Shown here: in pieces, positions 62,453-64,000 of the stretch
Layout of the letters: every line of letters starts with the position of its first letter
Numbering within the stretch: position 1 is the first letter of the stretch
Origin: Actinomadura luteofluorescens
GTDB taxonomy: Bacteria > Actinomycetota > Actinomycetes > Streptosporangiales > Streptosporangiaceae
Assembly: GCF_013409365.1 (NCBI RefSeq)
Contig: NZ_JACCBA010000001.1
Span: forward strand, 9,052,001 to 9,116,000
Direction of reading: 5' to 3'
DNA length: 64,000 nucleotides
The notes under the pieces: generated by a model
Database searches by the model: none
Told to the model about the DNA's origin: nothing
Seen by the model: only the letters and a program-made list of their open reading frames with translations
Program-made: the position numbers and the translations under genes

Positions 62453-63196
62453 GTGGCGGTCAACGAGGATCCGAGGACACTGGCGGAACTGTTGTGGGGC
62501 CAGCGGAAGCCACGCAGCAGAGGCCCCAGGCCCGCCTTCGACCTCGCCCGGCTGGCCGACACCGCCGTCAAGGTCGCCGATGCCGAGGGTTTGGAGGCGG
62601 TCTCCATGCACCGCATCGCCGCCGAGCTCGGTTTCACCAAGATGGCCCTGTACCGCTACGTCAACGGCAAGACAGAGCTGATGGCCATCATGATCGAGGC
62701 GGCGGTCGGCACACCCCCCGACCTGAGCGGGGCGGCCGGCTGGCGGGCCAAGCTGGAGGAGTACGCCCGCGGACTGTCCACCGCCTGGCGGCGCCACCCC
62801 TGGCTGCCGTCGGTCACCGTGGGCGACCGCGTCATGGGCCCACGTGAGACCGCATGGTCCGAAACAGCCCTCAGCGCCCTCACCGGCACCCCCCTGACCC
62901 AACGCGAACGGCTCGACGCGGTCATGATGGTGTCCCACCACATCCGCGCCACCCACCCGGCCGCCACCCAAGGCACCCAGACCTGGACGGACGGCAGCGC
63001 CGCCCCCATCATGCGCGAGCTGCTACTCCTCAACGCCGACCGTTTCCCGCTGCTTGCCACCACCGTGGCCACCCCCTCAACCACCACCCGGCAGTTCGGC
63101 CTCCTCGCCCTCCTCGACGGCCTCGAACGCACCATCACCCAACGCACCCACAACAACGGCGACGAACAAACGGCTTCGCGCCCAGATCCTCCGTAA
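62453..63196 (+). CDS. TetR-family transcriptional regulator
   Basis: From GTG 62453 the product has 247 residues. The TetR helix-turn-helix (EAVSMHRIAAELGFTKMALYRYVNGKTELM) follows a ~35-residue basic, disordered N-terminus. The C-terminal effector domain is of the TetR_C type with a Trp/Arg-rich first helix (LSTAWRRHPWLPSVTV). It is divergent from the DHFR-like gene. The last 15 codons are polar and of low complexity. A region of lower GC starts just behind it. Confidence 0.9.
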   Translation: MAVNEDPRTLAELLWGQRKPRSRGPRPAFDLARLADTAVKVADAEGLEAVSMHRIAAELGFTKMALYRYVNGKTELMAIMIEAAVGTPPDLSGAAGWRAKLEEYARGLSTAWRRHPWLPSVTVGDRVMGPRETAWSETALSALTGTPLTQRERLDAVMMVSHHIRATHPAATQGTQTWTDGSAAPIMRELLLLNADRFPLLATTVATPSTTTRQFGLLALLDGLERTITQRTHNNGDEQTASRPDPP

Positions 63197-63535
63197 GCGG
63201 CGACCGCCAGCGAGGGCAGTGGGCGGTTTCCTGCCATTCGGCCGCTACGCAGTCGGGGCATCGCAGCCAGCGAACGCTACCCGCGCGGCTCGTGGATCCG
63301 GCTCCTCGAAAACCAGGGCCGAGGAGGATGGAATCACCTATGACCGCGAACTGGGTCGGGCGTCTGCTCGTAACCGAGGCGGCCACGTGTAACCACAATG
63401 AGAGCCAAACCGAACACGCCGTATCCGATCACGCTCACGATCGAGACGCCCTGCGTCAGACTCAAATGGACAGCAGGGGATGATATTCCAAGACTGATAT
63501 AAGCAGGGCGAGAACGGGCACCGAGCAGAGTGACG
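63197..63535. other. Gene-poor, lower-GC stretch
   Basis: No coding frame convinces here. The composition is visibly less GC-rich than the rest (for example GATATTCCAAGACTGATATAA near 63482). A zinc-ribbon-like LRCPDC can be read on the minus strand near 63255, followed in another frame by RMAGNRPLPSLAVAAYGG, which looks like a frameshifted remnant I cannot name. Confidence 0.4.
63313..63339 (+). repeat. 27-base inverted repeat, left copy
   Basis: This copy matches the reverse complement of 63896-63922 at 25 of 27 bases (differences at the ninth and twenty-second positions). The two copies bracket about 610 bases that contain the transposase remnant. They may be the ends of a composite insertion or two fragments of the same gene tail. 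Confidence 0.75.
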
Positions 63536-63895
63536 ATGACCAGCCACAACCTTCCTTCCGGTGATGGGCCGCGAGTCGACCGGCCCAAACGGCGGACCTT
63601 TTCCTCCGCCTTCATGTTGCGGATGGTCGAGGAGTACGAAGAGGCCGAGCGAGGTGACAAGGGTGCGTTTGCTTCGCCGCGAAGGACTTTGTGAATCCAG
63701 CATTGCGCTGTGGTGTCGGCAACGAGATTCCGGTGAATTGACCCCTTCGGGGAGCTGCCTCGGCCACACGGAAGGAAAGGACGCCGGACCAGGCATAGCT
63801 GGAGCAGGTGCGCAAGGAGAAAAAGTGGCTGGAGGGACCGAACGCAACGATGAGCAAGAAGCTGCACCAGACCGAGGCCGCGGTGGAGATCATTG
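63536..63895 (+). pseudogene. Degraded IS3-type transposase OrfA (helix-turn-helix)
   Basis: The relic can be rebuilt across three frames. ATG 63536 gives RPKRRTFSSAFMLRMVEEYEEAERGDKGA. One extra base near 63670 shifts to LLRREGLCESSIALWCRQRDSGEL. A second shift leads to TPDQA, a stop (TAG where GAG is expected) and LEQVRKEKKWLEGPNATMSKKLHQTEAAVEI. The parts follow the order of actinobacterial IS3-family OrfA proteins. With at least two frameshifts and a nonsense codon it is dead. OrfB is absent downstream. Confidence 0.85.
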
Positions 63896-64000
63896 AGGTG
63901 GTTCCATCCTCCTTGGCCCTGGCTTGCGGCCCTTCTTCCGCTTGGAAGGAGTGCCGATGGCCCCTCCGATGTCCCTTGTCGGCGTAACCGGCGGTCGCCC
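63890..64000 (-). CDS. C-terminal tail of a gene entering from the right
   Basis: A minus-strand frame is open from the right edge for 36 residues: it ends GTPSKRKKGRKPGPRRMEPPQ and stops at 63890. The tail is strongly basic. The RKPGPRRME segment is repeated by the left 27-base copy near 63313. I do not recognise the family. It may be the end of a transposase or other mobile gene, given the surroundings. Confidence 0.45.
   Translation of the reverse strand, partial: GRPPVTPTRDIGGAIGTPSKRKKGRKPGPRRMEPPQ
63896..63922 (-). repeat. 27-base inverted repeat, right copy
   Basis: Reverse-complement partner of 63313-63339 (25 of 27 bases). It overlaps the 3' end of the partial minus-strand frame and begins where the transposase similarity ends, so the transposase relic may have been cut by this sequence. 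Confidence 0.75.

Noticed and set aside
63334..63615. 93-residue minus-strand frame with one hydrophobic helix (GVSIVSVIGYGVFGLALIVV)
   Set aside because: It has no ribosome site, overlaps the transposase relic and ends inside the inverted repeat; chance frame more likely, though the helix is noted.

Overview
The window is 64 kb of high-GC DNA with actinomycete coding habits: frequent GTG starts, ATGA or TGATG start/stop overlaps, and -10 boxes only 6-7 bases before several start codons, which points to leaderless mRNAs. The gene families fit a filamentous actinomycete such as Actinomadura or a relative: an S-adenosylmethionine methyltransferase of the DUF574/Methyltransf_19 type, an HGxxPAAW-like protein, a ScfR/RamB regulator, GpgS, F420-type LLM proteins, a MEDS-ATPase regulator and PucR regulators. 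The genus is an inference. Most of the window looks like chromosomal housekeeping, transport and regulatory sequence. Only the last ~0.8 kb looks like a mobile-element graveyard.

Layout. 1-0.5 kb: tail of a branched-chain amino-acid-type binding protein. 0.6-5.8 kb: a minus-strand phosphotransferase (PTS) sugar or polyol cassette (PfkB kinase, EIIC, EIIB, EIIA, zinc dehydrogenase, HPr, DeoR regulator), read from a promoter with repeated candidate operators at 5.78-5.83 kb. 5.9-10 kb: DMT permease, exported esterase, NAD-dependent DNA ligase. 10-21 kb: regulators, acyltransferase, methyltransferase, acetyltransferase, LysR/EamA pair, phosphotransferase, MEDS-HATPase stress regulator with a sigma-B-like promoter, and a GCS2 ligase. 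21-22 kb: three tiny membrane proteins.

22-29 kb: an acyl-CoA dehydrogenase divergent from methylmalonyl-CoA mutase (mutA, mutB) and its chaperone GTPase meaB, then a tandem-GNAT protein. 29.3-31 kb: a compact tRNA-Asn, an HNH endonuclease and a secreted coiled-coil protein. 31-35.4 kb: an oxidoreductase and a two-gene signalling unit, made of a receiver/glutaredoxin-like/thioredoxin-reductase-like fusion and a cNMP-binding histidine kinase. 35-44 kb: VOC/MarR, class II aldolase/PucR, LLM/SMR, AraC, an unknown gene, an aldehyde dehydrogenase and a secreted hydrolase.

44-46 kb: two paralogous proteins sharing a C-terminal domain. 46.6-52 kb: an SsuABC-like importer divergent from a CitA/CitB-type two-component pair. 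52-56 kb: a three-gene ABC-2 exporter and a secreted M1 peptidase. 56-62 kb: isocitrate lyase divergent from its likely regulator ScfR/RamB, GpgS, and an acyl-CoA dehydrogenase behind two 15-bp palindromes. 62-63.2 kb: a RibD/DHFR-like reductase divergent from a TetR regulator. 63.2-64 kb: a frameshifted IS3-type transposase relic, a 27-base inverted repeat and the tail of another gene.

The metabolic theme is carbon handling. Propionyl/methylmalonyl-CoA entry (mutAB-meaB), the glyoxylate shunt (aceA-scfR), two acyl-CoA dehydrogenases and the PTS cassette each sit next to dedicated regulators and recognisable operator candidates. No CRISPR array, rRNA, prophage or biosynthetic gene cluster is visible.
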